A stretch of 64,000 bases of DNA from Eumeta japonica (taxonomy: Eukaryota > Arthropoda > Insecta > Lepidoptera > Psychidae): contig BGZK01000089.1 of assembly GCA_005406025.1 (NCBI GenBank), positions 248,001 through 312,000 on the forward strand. The letters run 5' to 3'. The notes beneath the pieces were generated by a model. It had not been told where the DNA came from, made no database searches, and worked only from the letters and a program-made list of their open reading frames with translations. This document shows, piece after piece, positions 50,139 through 61,536 of the stretch. How positions within the stretch are numbered: the stretch's first letter is position 1; each line of letters begins with the position of its first letter. The translations under genes were made by a program, and so were the position numbers.

Positions 50139-50254
50139 TACATGGTAGGCGGAGTAGGGGGGTGTTAGGGTTTATTTTCGTTACGGAATTTCTTGATTCA
50201 GTCGCCGCGCTCAAAGCCCGCGATAAAAGCTATGCAATAGCTTAACAATGGCAG
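50139..50254 (-). repeat. Element end matching the AAGCTATTGCATAGC transposons
   Basis: On the minus strand this reads CTGCCATTGTTAAGCTATTG and then the same ~110-base GC-rich 5' region as the copies at 23.6 and 60.8 kb, diverging just after CTACCATG. It lies immediately 3' of the hAT transposase fragment, where the terminal repeat of that transposon should be. Confidence 0.75.
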
Positions 50255-51369
50255 ACGTAAAATTAAGACAGCCACTTCTAAAAGAACTGAAAAATATGAT
50301 ACTTTTGATTCTAACGAATCTGAATATTTTATATATTATATATTGTAGTGTTATAAGCCTATATTTATCACGGCAGACGTTTTTTCCGGTTATAAAATCC
50401 TGACAGACCTCGTAACTTTACATACAGTGCGAGCATCCGTATTTAAAGTACTCACTCTTACATCCATTTATTCTCCATACAATTGAATATATTATTATAC
50501 ATATGAAAACTGGTATACTTATAAGAATAAATATATTTACTGCCGTTAGATGAATTATTGGTCATGGGGAAATGGACCCAGTATAGGACGATAATAAATA
50601 TCAAAATACGAAAACATGATTGAAACTTATATTTGTATTTTTCTTTCGATCTAGGAAAAATATGAGACTTCAGGTAGTCGACAGATTTTTGTCCAATTTT
50701 TCATCAGCCAACTTATCAATTAAAATTTTCCTCATAAATTATTATCTTTTCATCTCCACTATAATTATGCTTTTGGTTTGCGAAGTAGGTATATTTTAAT
50801 TTGTAGATCTTTAGACGAGCTTTCTTCGATGACAGCGCCCATATTAATGACGAAGGAAAATTATAATAACACTCAAACTTTATCTGATGAATTATTAATT
50901 AATTCCTATCTTCTTTCTGAGCGCCGTGCAGGTCGTAGCCGGCCGGTAAATGTCCGCGTTAGACGTTAGATTCTCCTACACTTGAGAAGTATGTACAGAT
51001 GTTTCATGTAAAAACGGTTTTTGAAGTGAAAACTTGTATAAGCACTTAAGGAAATTTTCATGTGGTTAAAATCTTTGAGTTCACGTCCCGCGTCACCGAC
51101 GTGCTAATGCAGTGTATGTTAAAACTTTATAAGCAGGCTGAGACATTTCATGCTAGTACCGTAAAACGTGAAAAGGATGAAGCTCCATAACCGGGTTTTT
51201 GGTCCTAAAAATTAAGGAAATGTCAGATTGATGGCGCATATGAAATTTTAACATATGGGGCCATCCATAAATTACGTCGCATATGGGGTGGAGGGGGCGA
51301 TTAAGGAAATATGACAATGCGCTACAAGGAGCAGGTCAAAAGCTTTGACCTATAATATATATAGTATAT

Positions 51370-51375
<6 letters not shown>
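50255..51375. other. No gene recognised
   Basis: AT-rich. The short ORF at 50,778 has no recognisable content. Confidence 0.4.

Positions 51376-51437
<62 letters not shown>
51376..51437. repeat. (AT)n microsatellite
   Basis: About 31 uninterrupted AT units, 530 bases left of the Harbinger element. Length is likely polymorphic and hard to assemble. Confidence 0.95.
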
Positions 51438-51439
<2 letters not shown>

Positions 51440-51965
51440 CCTAAAAAAATAATAATCAGTAATTATTTTTAATGAAGTTCTTGTATCTGAACTCAATTTT
51501 ATTGAACGATTAATTTCATTTATAACTATTTATTGTGAGCCATAATCACATCTCTCCTTTTGGAGTCGCATTTAAAACTTAAAAAATCGTATTACCAATA
51601 ACCAGAAACGTTATCGCAGGCAGTCAAGTTTCTTACTACGCTGTTTGACACCACAGTCGACTGTGTATAAATTAGGCGAATAAGAAATAATTAATGTCTA
51701 ATAAAACAACCCATAACAATGACTCATCATCGCATTTTAGCCGACCTATCGCGCATCGCTCGTACGGCGACGTCAACGGTGTTACGTACGTTAGACCAGC
51801 GGGTCTACCAAAAGACCCACATATAACGGCGAGTCGACCGATCGAGTCGCGGTCGAAACATTATGTAAATAAATGAAAAAGTCCTCGACATACATTCATA
51901 TTTGGCTATGTTCTGTATCTCTACAACTTTGTCGCATAATATGCTCATCGTTTTCGATCCTTCAT
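51438..51965. other. Left flank of the Harbinger element
   Basis: A 60-codon plus-strand frame (51,694-51,876) of balanced composition, followed at once by an AATAAA, is the only coding-like signal. No family recognised. Confidence 0.35.
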
Positions 51966-52282
51966 TGGCTACCACAAAACCCTAGTGACATTTGGGCGAC
52001 TAAAATGATCGCCGTTGAACGAATGATTTGTCTCTAGATGACAGCTTGGCGATTGCGGGCGACCACAAAGCCCACTTTGACATAACCGTTAACGGCGATT
52101 TCGACCAGTTTGATCGAAAACCGATCGAAATCATATCACCTAGTGTAAGTTGTCGCCATCGACGATTTCGACCGGCGAGGTGACACAATATAGTTGTTTT
52201 GAGTGTGTTTGAAAATTACCTATAGAAAAAAAAAATAACTTACGTGAAAATAATTTCATGTTTCTTTGCGTTTTACAACAAA

Positions 52283-54960
52283 ATGCATGCATTGCACTAT
52301 TTGTGGGCTCTTCAAAGCGAAGAAAATGTCCATAGAAGGCGACTAAGAAGACGAAATCGTCCTAGAGTGGATATCAATAATATGTTAGAGTTAGAGTTTT
52401 ATCATACCTTTCGTTTGTCTAGGGATTCCTTTGAATCTCTATGTGCTCGATTGGTACAGCACGCTTTACTTACAAATTCTCAAGATGTAACAGTTCGACA
52501 GAAAGTAAGTGTTATTTAATTATGCCCTTACCACTTTTAAATCATAACAATAATATATTCACTCTATGAATGTGAATGTAATGATAACTTAAAATCATTA
52601 CTTTATTAACTGTAAAAGTGGTATCTCTGTTTAATATGAACATAAAGATTTAACAGTACTAATAGTTATAATTATATTAGAAATTTTACATTTTAGGTTC
52701 TGTGTGCTTTACATTTTTTTGCATCGGGATCATACCAAAGAGCTCTGGCGACGGGGCATTGCGTGAGCCAGCAAGCCCTAAGTAAATATATTAAAGAAGT
52801 AACTGATGCACTGACCAACATTAGTGAACGATATATACAATTTCCTAATACAACACAGGAAAGGAATGCTGTTAAACACCAGTAAGAATGTGCAATTTAA
52901 TAACCTTCATGAGAACTTCTAATGAATGAGTATATTATGATATATACCTTATTGAAAATTACAGATTTTTCCAAAAATATGGGCTTCCCGGTGTGATTGG
53001 GTGTATTGACTGTACACATATTGCAGTAATACAGCCAAAAAGAAATGAAAATTTGTTACTTCAACAGGAAGGGATATCATTCATTAAATGTGCAAATTGT
53101 AAGTAGACTTAATACTTTTGTTGATGTTGTTAGTCAATTAAAAAAATATATGAATTTATACAAAATAAATTTGACAGAATTTCAAAAATAGATAAGATAA
53201 ATAAGGTAGTTGTTACATTGCCCTCACATTACAATGTATTATAGTTATACAGGTCTGTAAAGTTTCAATAAGTTTTTTTTGATGGTTGTTCTTAATTTGG
53301 TGATCTATTGTAATAAAAATTAGAATATAGAAACAGACCTGTCATATCACAATTTTTACACGGTTGTTGATATTATGGCACAATAATAAAATGTAGAGTT
53401 AAGTATAGTTTGTATTAGAACTGAAAATTTTATTATTTTAAAGCAATTAAGAGGATTACTTATTATAAAGATAAAATAAAATAATTATTCATATTTGTTA
53501 GTCAAAAAAATTGTACTCACATTAAAATACATTGCTTCCAAAGATATTTTAAAGAATTTCAGAGACTTCCTATACTTTAATAAATCCTAATGTAAGAAAA
53601 TAAAAAAAATTACAAATAACAATTTCAGATTTTTACGAAATTGTGATATAACAAAAAGAAGCTCATTTTCTTATTTACCTCACAATTTTATACAAAATTA
53701 TCATAAAGCCATTAAAGAAAAATTAACTTGCAGACTTATTACGGATATTTTCAAAAATTAAATACATAAACATCTTTACATTTACTTCATATGTGCTTAG
53801 TTTTTATTATCTTCATTTTATTTTCTTCATTTTTAGATTTGTGACAACAACCTGAAAATATTATCAGTAAATCTTAAATATGGAGGAGCAAGTCATGATA
53901 ATTTTATATTTACCTATAGTTTAGGGAATACTTATCTAAATCAAATTTATGAAAGTGGTGAAAGAGGATGGTTAATTGGTATGTAACATAAGCTTTTATA
54001 TGTAAAATTTTAAATAGTAAACCTTCTGTGATATGTGAACCTAAAATTTCTAAAGCTAATAACATTATCCTAAAATATGTGTGTGTTTATAAATGTAATA
54101 AAATTATATTTATAGTTACTTAAAAAAACTTTCAGGTGATTCAGGATATGCCTTAAAACCTTGGCTGTTATTAACGCCTATAACAGGTGCACCGCCTGGT
54201 TCTAGAGAATATCGATATACGAAAGTACATGCAAAAACTAGAAATCGTATAGAAAGGTGTATAGGATTATTGAAATCAAGATGGAGGTGTCTTTAAAGCA
54301 CAAAACTCTGCATTATAATCCGATATAGCTCAGAAAATAATTATAGCATGTTGCATTTTACATAACATGGCTATAGAACACAATATACCACCGATAGAAT
54401 TAAGTGAGTATTGTTTAATAACTGTTAAGTCAGTTACAAAGCTGCTCATATACCTCTATTACCTTAAAGAATATATTAATCTATTTTTTATATGTACATT
54501 GAGATCCAATTTCAGAATGAAACAAAATTAAGGGTTGTTTTGTATGAAGAACAGATTCTAAATTTAATTGCCAACAATTAATAGGTGAAATTTGGTCTAA
54601 AACTCTACTCTGTGTGGGTGTTATATAAGCTTTCTAATGGATACAATATAATCTATATTTTACAATGTGAAGATTATGTTTGTTTCTTTTCATTTGATTT
54701 ATGGTCACTTAAGATTTCTTAACTAGACTTCCAAATAATTTTAATTGTGAAGAAAGTTAGTTGCTCAATAAATAACAATAAAGACCAATTAAACAGAAGT
54801 GATAGGTGACGTATGGGTGGTGGTAATATTACATGAGTTAATTGTTTCAGGTGAAGAAGACTTTAGAGATGAAGAAGTAGCTGTGCAAGATGTAAATGAA
54901 GAAATCGACTTAAGAAGATTAGCTGTCCTTAATAATCTAATAACTACACATTTTCAGTAG
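52283..54960 (+). pseudogene. Harbinger (HARBI1-like) DDE transposase, six exons, frameshifted
   Basis: Catalyses cut-and-paste transposition. Exons read by eye: 52283-52504, 52697-52881, 52965-53098, 53837-53978, 54136-54403 and 54851-54960, all with GT/AG borders in matching phases once indels are allowed for. Exon 1 holds the Arg-rich N-terminus. Exon 3 carries the first catalytic Asp in GCIDCTHIAV (the family usually has CIDGTHI), exon 5 the second Asp in GDSGYALKPW and the Glu in NRIERCIGLLKSRW. The last exon ends in an acidic tail and TAG. Three breaks: one extra base near 53055 (after it the frame reads YFNRKGYHSLNVQI), one base missing near 54293 in a T run (restores CLLKHKTLHYN), and one missing near 54320 (restores IAQKIIIACCILHNMA). 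Probably inactive as written. Confidence 0.88.
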
Positions 54961-54984
54961 TTCATTTGCCTGTAATTAATATTT

Positions 54985-55400
54985 TCAGATTTTACACTGT
55001 GATGCTGGTGATACAAGGAAAACAAGCTTATTTTTTGTTCACTCATAATTTTACACAAAATTACTATAGAGCCATTTTTTTAAAATGTTTGCGGACCTGT
55101 GTTATTACAGATATTCTCCAAAATTAAACACATAAACACTATTACATTTACTTTATATGTGCTTAGTTTGTGTTAAATTAATTTTACTTTTACCGAGTTT
55201 TTAGATTTATGAAAACAACTGAAAATATTGTTTGTGAATCCTAAATATGAAGGAACGAGTTGTGGTTATTCTGTATTTATCTAGAATTTAGTAAATAATT
55301 ATCTAAGTCAAATTTTTAAAAGTGGTGACAGAGTGTGGTAAATTCATATGTAAACAAGTTTTATATGTAAAAGTTTATTTTCTTACATATAATAAAATGT
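54985..55400 (+). repeat. Diverged duplicate of transposase intron 3 to exon 4
   Basis: Reads in the same order as 53640-54010: the ACATTTACTT(C/T)ATATGTGCTTAG stretch, the splice acceptor, then a decayed exon 4 (TTTATGAAAACAACTGAAAA, against TTTGTGACAACAACCTGAAA in the original) and its 3' border. It has stops and indels and is not functional. It sits directly after the true last exon of the transposase. Confidence 0.7.
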
Positions 55401-55600
55401 TTACAGGTGCTGTTTCATAAAATTTATATTCTATAAAGGCTTATGCAAAGTAGATGAAGGAATGGTGAGAGACATGAACGCCCAAAATAGGCAACTCCAA
55501 GAAATAATTTTACAGGTGCTGTCTCGGGGCATTGATCTTCTAGAAGGATTCGTACAAAATAGATGAAGAAATTGTGACAGAAATCATGGAGATGAAGAAA
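55400..55600 (+). repeat. Inverted copy of the Myb-like gene's 3' end (left arm)
   Basis: About 200 bases matching the reverse complement of 56601-56799; from about 55432 to 55600 the match is almost exact. With the other arm and the ~1-kb spacer it forms a long inverted repeat inside the Harbinger element. Confidence 0.85.
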
Positions 55601-56600
55601 TTCAATGAAATGGGCGTTAGCGTTATGAATTATGTTTATTCAATAAATGTATATAACTTTACTAATTACATCAATTTCCATTTTATTACTCTCAGAGTCC
55701 ATGTCTTATTTTACTTTTGTTTCTCACAAATAGAACTGTCGTTTGAACAACTCGGCACGCAAGACTCGCGGATGCCTATATACATCATAGCATAGCATTT
55801 CGAGAAAAAAAAATTAATGAAACTACATTTTTTTTTTTTGATCATGGACCCCGTAGTAACTGACATAGTATGAGACCCTATGCCCTACCTATAAGTGGAC
55901 CATTATACAATGCGAGTGGTGTGTTACGACCGCATCACATCCGTTGACTTGGCTTTCTAGTTGATTTCATTTATTTACAAGTGTCATGTTCGTTATCAAC
56001 GTATAAGCACACCTAGCCAAGCTGTCGGGATGTGCTCACCTGTCAAAACCACTTTAAAATACTGATGACCACTCGAAAGACTAGACATGCTACTAAGAAT
56101 TCTAAAAATTAGTGTCTTGAGTCGGTGGAGTGTTCAAAGGCTTGAAAGGCTGCAAGATGTTGGCCGCCACTGGACCGCTCGATCAGCACCGTTCCAACGA
56201 CGTCCTACCCTCATGTCTTCACAGCATCTGAAACTGAGAGTCATATGAGGATCGAATTCTGATCAATTCGACTATAACATGCTGAGCGCCGCATCAGCCG
56301 CCCGGAGGTCCACCAGCTCTCGCTCGTAACATGCAACATAAAAACAAGACATATTAACTAACTGAGCTAACATACACAATATATAATTTTTTATTTATAG
56401 AATTGTAATGAAAATAATTATTATAATCCGTATCTGTCGCATCACTATGAGCTAATTTTAATAAAAATTCTTCATTTTAAAGCCACATTAATTATAAAAT
56501 TATTCTTACCCCTACCGTACCTAAATTTGTTTCAATCAAACCGTTTGTTTGCAGGTGAAATGCAGTAGCATATCACAATATTTCCCCAAATGCTCCACAA
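55601..56600. other. Spacer between inverted arms, unrecognised
   Basis: About 1 kb with no credible ORF. The part around 56040-56330 is richer in GC than its surroundings and may be another insertion, but I could not match it to a family. Confidence 0.4.
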
Positions 56601-56825
56601 TTTCTTCATCTCCATGATTTCTGTCACAATTTCTTCATCTATTTTGTACGAATCCTTCTAGAAGATCAATGCCCCGAGACAGCACCTGTAAAATTATTTC
56701 TTGGAGTTGCCTATTTTGGGCGTTCATGTCTCTCACCATTCCTTCATCTATTTTGCATAAGCCTTTATAGAACATGAATCATGAGACAGTACCTGTAAAA
56801 ATTTTTCTTGTAGTTGCCTATTTTG
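56601..56825 (-). repeat. Right inverted arm and ~107-bp tandem duplication at the 3' end of the Myb-like gene
   Basis: On the minus strand two units, each opening CAAAATAGGCAACT and closing AAAATAGATGAAG, lie at 56825-56742 and 56718-56633. The first supplies the end of the annotated last exon (FLQVLSHDS...); the second encodes a variant (IILQVLSRGIDLLEGF) in another frame and could be the original C-terminus. The 56601-56799 part is also the right arm of the inverted repeat. Confidence 0.75.
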
Positions 56826-59102
56826 AGCGATATTCTCTTCTCTTAATCTATCAACTTCGAGACGTCGCTCTTCTAGATCTAGTCTTCTCTGCTCTATTTC
56901 TGCAAACTGTACGGACGCCATTTGAAATGGCGTAGGTCGTCGACGACGTCTCCTGTCTACTCGATGGGTACTTGCTGAAACGTAAAATATCAAATTAATT
57001 ATTATTAAATGTTATGAAACAAATTTTGAAAGGTTACAAAGAAGTCAAGTGAATTTAAAATTAGCTACATTATTACAATACTAGGTTTCCATCTTCAAGC
57101 ACATAAAATAATTCCCTTCATTTTATGTCGAGCAATTTTACTGTCTCAACCAAATGTGTTTTTATTTCAGTTTTGGTTCCACTGTTGGTATTAAGTCCCA
57201 GCCCTTGTTTCCCGTTTTGCTCCTGGCTAGTTATTTTATTACCTCATTCATATATACTAAAATTTTTGTAAATTACATGTTTACTGGCATTTTGATGACA
57301 TATTAGTGAAACCTGCATCAAAACTATTCAGCAGTCTATATATGATGAATGATAAAATTAACAAACAGGTAGCAGACATTCTTATTTATTTTAGTGTAGG
57401 TATAGATAAACTTACCACGTCCAGCTGTTCTTGGTGGCTCTGCATCTTCTTCATCTTCGGTATTTGGTCGTGTAGACAAAATACGACTAGCAGCAGGAAT
57501 TGCTGGAGCAGGGGTTCGGGACAGTTGAGATTGATTCAAAGCTTCTTGTTCGACAGGTACTATAACCTGTTCGGCGGATATTTCTACATTTAAAGGTGTA
57601 GAAATTATTTCTGGATCTCTAGAAATTATTTCTGATTCTGTACAAACAATTTCTGCTTCTGAAGAAGTTATTGCATTATCAACTGCAATCTCCTCCACAG
57701 GTACTGCTAGTGTTACCTAAATACAAAGTAAAAATTAAAATTTTTCAAATTAATTGAAATTCAACTATTAAGCTAAATATATGCTTATATATTATTACTG
57801 TACTAAATGTATATATTAACAACATATATCTATAAAAAGATTGGGTTAATAAAAGGAGTGTATAATTAATAATAATCATACACATTTTTAAAAAATTCGA
57901 AAATCTTATTCAACTTTTTGGATAAATGCAGATGTCAAATTCAATAACATTTACAATTACTAAATGATTTTAAATACAAATTATTTTATACATACTGCAA
58001 CTTTCATATATTCAATGTTCCAAACCTACATTTTGAAATCCTATTTCAGGACCACGACCCATAACTACCGACTTTCCAATTATGGACAAGAGCCTCTGCT
58101 CTTGCTCTGATAATATTAATTTTTTCGACGCTCCACCACCTGTAGATGATATCTCTGTCCTAATACTTGCTGCTTTTTTTTTGTTTTGTTTTTCCAGTCA
58201 ACCCATACCTAAGCAATATAAAATAAAGCACTTCAGTATGTACCATCACCAATATAAGCATGTTTGACAAAATATAATTTTCTACTGGAACTTACTTTTT
58301 TCCACTTTTCCATGGTTTTTATGCATCCACAACCACTTGCATTTAAAAGTGCAGTTAGTTCATCCCATTTTTTGAAATTTGTCAGTCGCCCAAATTGTGT
58401 GTTGCAGGGCCTTGTTAAATCACCATTTCTATAAAATAAAAGTGGGTTAGAAGAGAAAATCTTAAGAAAATAATATAGAATCTGAATTCTTGTGTCTCTG
58501 CACTTTCTAATATTACTGAATAAAAACATACCACAATACATTTTCAAAATTTAATTATCCTAATTATAACCCACTTACATCACAACTGAAATGTTTCATA
58601 AAAATACATATAAAATCAAAGTTAAAAATCAAAATTATTATTATTATTAAAAAGTATCATAAATAATGTTTTCAATGTTCACTTTGTTTATTAAATAATC
58701 ACACGGAAACAAAACCGTAGTATTCAAAGTACATAGCTCATCATTTCTATTAAATAAATGAAATGTTCAGCAAACTCTCCAAGACTTTGGTAAAATCATT
58801 CTTTGGACTTAGCTGTAAAGAATTTCTATAATGCATTTTGAACATCTTTGAAAACTCATTAAATAATTGTGAAATAGCTGTACTCTATATATAGTAGAGA
58901 CTTATCGTAACAAGTTATGACATGAATTTCAGTTATGAAAACTGACATTACTTATAGATCACCCTCAGTATTTAAAGATTATTAATAAAATTATTGCTCA
59001 AATCTATCAATCCAAAACTACTAAGTGATGTAGATTTGTCACTTACTTTTCCATATACTCCAATAACAAAGTATATTGCAAGGTAGAAGTTCTATTAGCC
59101 AT
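56748..59102 (-). pseudogene. Harbinger Myb/SANT-like DNA-binding protein, five exons, one frameshift
   Basis: Partner protein that in PIF/Harbinger elements binds the ends and recruits the transposase. Exons: 59102-59047 (MANRTSTLQYTLLLEYME), 58428-58296, 58208-58030, 57716-57416 and 56974-56748. All borders are GT/AG and all phases agree, except that exon 3 is one base short in an A9 run (about 58173-58181); with ten As the frame continues KTKKKAASIRTEISSTGGG. The Trp-containing Myb/SANT-like helices lie in exons 1-3 (LTNFKKWDEL, TMEKWKKVWVDWK). Then come an acidic, proline-rich linker, an Arg-rich patch and a Glu/Arg-rich coiled coil (EIEQRRLDLEERRLEVDRL). About 298 aa when read through. 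The last exon lies at a tandem duplication (56633-56825), so the stop used may not be the ancestral one. Confidence 0.82.
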
Positions 59103-59980
59103 TCTGAAAAAGTTAAACATATAATAAAATAAATGTGAGTTATATAACTCAATTCAAATCTTAATTTTAGATTTTAATACCATTCCATCGTATTTCTTTA
59201 CTTCAATATACTTAAACATAAAATGTGTTTTTACTTCGCATATTTCCGACGTAAAATACCATTGGTGGGTACCATTAAAACTACCATTGGTGTGTTTGTA
59301 ATTAATTTGATAAATATTTCAACAATTGTGCTTTCACGTCATATTTTTTTATGTACACGATGGGATAATATTAAAAAAATTGGTAAAACATTCACGATAA
59401 AATACAAATTTATAGAAATTTACACTATCTACTTACCTATTAATATCAATTAGATATTATTATAATATTAATATCAATTGCAAAGCACAAAACTTTACAA
59501 ACTTAACAAAAGTTAAAAAAATCCGTTAGCCACGTATCGTATCAACATATGACTATGAACATATAGCACAGAGTGGATGTACATGTCCATAGACTAATAA
59601 TCGCCAAATGAACGAACGAATCAGCCTAGTCGCGATCTGTGTCGTCGACGCGGCGATGAATGGAGTCCCAAGCAAAATGAGGGCGTTGTGGTCGCTCACG
59701 TTCAACTCGCGGTTCGATTAGGTGACAACGCGATCAATCGAATCGCCAATTTCGTGTGGGTTTTGTGGTAGCCACCCTGTTCATCGTTTGCACTCATAAA
59801 ACATGGAGCACCGTGACTTGACACATTCTGTTTGGCGGAATGACAAACAAACATGCGACATGCGCCATTATTTACAGAAGATAACTGCTCCAAAACTGTG
59901 GACCGATAGATATAAGTATAATATAATAATAATCTATAAGTATTTTAAAACTCAACATCTCTTTGTCTGACTATTCGTTT

Positions 59981-60084
59981 GTCATTTTCGTGCAAGAACC
60001 AAGTGGTTTTTGCACGAAAATGACTAAAAGGAAAAAAAAATCTATGTAAATTGAACAAGTATCCAATTTACATAGTTTTTTTTT
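59981..60084. repeat. Two adjacent hairpins (20 bp with one mismatch; 12 bp plus A/T run)
   Basis: Hairpin A has arms 59981-60000 and 60005-60024 with one mismatch. Hairpin B has arms 60042-60053 and 60064-60075, with flanking A and T runs that could lengthen the stem to about 20. The layout recalls the pair at 9.4 kb. Confidence 0.85.
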
Positions 60085-60819
60085 AATTCATGACCTCATT
60101 AATCTGGCCAAGTTACAGTATATTTTGTTACATAAAATAACGTATATACCAAATAACCAGTGACGATAATGGTAAATCATCTCGAAAACAAATTCCAGCC
60201 AATTGCGTGTCGGTCCACACACATAGGGTTCCGTAGTAGCCCGTCACAATATAAGGACTTAGATGGGGACTTTTTGTTAAATACCTATTAATTGATTTCC
60301 CGGTCTATCGACCGATAATGTCTAAAAGCGGACCCGCGTAAGGCGATGTTAAGTATTTTATGATTTTATATTTCCATAATTTGATGTTGTTCATAAACTT
60401 ATATTTATTACTCATATTACATAATCAACCAACAGCCCATATAAATGACTTTCAAAGGGATTTGTACAAAATATTGCTCTTTACCTCTTCAAGTATATTT
60501 AATCAATTGATTAGCTATGACTCGTTATATTAGATATGACTCGTTAACTTGCAGACTACTTAGCTTTGATAATTTTGCTTTTAACTTTGCTGCGTGTATT
60601 ATTGTCATGAACTTTTGCACACATCCAAGAATAACATTTAGCTAACAGGAGGGGATACTTGACTCTAAAAAAATTAGCACTTTAAAGCTAAATGTTTCGA
60701 AAACAGATCCCGAATTCAGAAAATAGTTTTTATAGACCCGCGTTTTTTGGATTAGCTAAACGAGACGAGGAAAAAAAATTCGTTCACACTTTACGTGTAG
60801 AGAGGTACTCTAAATTTTT

Positions 60820-61356
60820 AAGCTATTGCATAGCTTTTATCGCGGGCTTTGAGCACGGCGACTGAATCAAAAAATTCCGTAAAGAAAATAAAACCTAACA
60901 CCCCCCACTCCGCCTACCATGTAGCTCGGCCGAGCGTTCGCTTAACGTGTATGTATATGGTACGACGGTACGAAGCTCGCACGGATCGAGACGAGCTGCT
61001 CCGAAATCGGACGAATGTATAGGTATTTATCATATCTTTATAATGCCACACTCACTGCATGTGCCCCGTAAGTATACATGTAGGTATAATGTATACATAG
61101 GTGTACCTATGTACAACAGTGAATAGCAGTTTCTGGTGAATAGCTATACGCGTAAAATTTGTGTATAAAGTGTTTTAAATATGAATAAACAAAGTGCATT
61201 TATTAATGAAGAAAGTGATGAAAAATTTGAATTAACATCAAAGAAAAAAATACTGCATAAATAAATAAATAATTATAATTGCATAAGTTGATAAATAATG
61301 CTATGCAATAGCTTTTCCGCGACAGTCCCCGAGTGCCACACGTTTAATTTTTTTTT
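60820..61356 (+). mobile_element. Short transposon with AAGCTATTGCATAGC ends (copy 2)
   Basis: Second copy of the element at 23.6 kb: same ends, GC-rich 5' region, TATA-like box, leader and 27-codon ORF (ATG 61181, TAA 61264: MNKQSAFINEESDEKFELTS plus KKKILHK). It lacks about 25 bases of the leader present in copy 1 and has a few small indels. It is inserted inside an older lepidopteran repeat (60199-61536). Confidence 0.75.
61181..61264 (+). CDS. Tiny ORF inside the short transposon, copy 2
   Basis: 27 codons, differing from copy 1 by two residues, with the same stop. See copy 1 for interpretation. Confidence 0.35.
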   Translation: MNKQSAFINEESDEKFELTSKKKILHK

Positions 61357-61536
61357 CAATATTTTATTCTACCATTTTGTTGGCGTGATGAATAGGCGTA
61401 TGTATTACCGTACTAATTAACAGCTTTCTAGTATGTACTAAGAGTCGGCTTTGAGCTAAGCCGTGGTCAGACAAACATACAGACGGGCAGAGATGACGAA
61501 ACTAATGGTAACATGTTTACTACGGAACTCTAAAAA

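Larger units (their letters stand above)
51966..59774. mobile_element. PIF/Harbinger DNA transposon, nearly complete, degenerate
   Basis: About 7.8 kb bounded by inverted ends sharing GGCTACCACAAAACCC (51967-51982, and its complement at 59758-59773). Weaker similarity continues inward for well over 100 bases on both sides, including a shared GCGACCACAA block. Inside are the two genes autonomous Harbingers need, a DDE transposase (plus) and a Myb/SANT-like DNA-binding protein (minus), transcribed towards each other. No convincing 3-bp target duplication is visible, so the ends may be worn or recombinant. Single-base indels interrupt both genes. Between them (54.98-56.8 kb) lie rearranged duplicate pieces of the element plus about 1 kb of unrecognised sequence. 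Confidence 0.85.
60199..61536 (+). repeat. Third copy of this repeat class, split by a nested transposon
   Basis: The 5' half begins CCAATTGCGTGTCGG and has AGGGTTCCGTAGTAGCCCGT (60227-60246). The 3' half has ACAGACGGGCAGAG, then TACTACGGAACTCTAAAAAA (61519-61538). The copy at 60820-61356 sits between them. Confidence 0.6.

Noticed and set aside
52000..52188. Minus-strand 62-codon ORF
   Set aside because: It lies in the left inverted end of the Harbinger element and is non-coding there.
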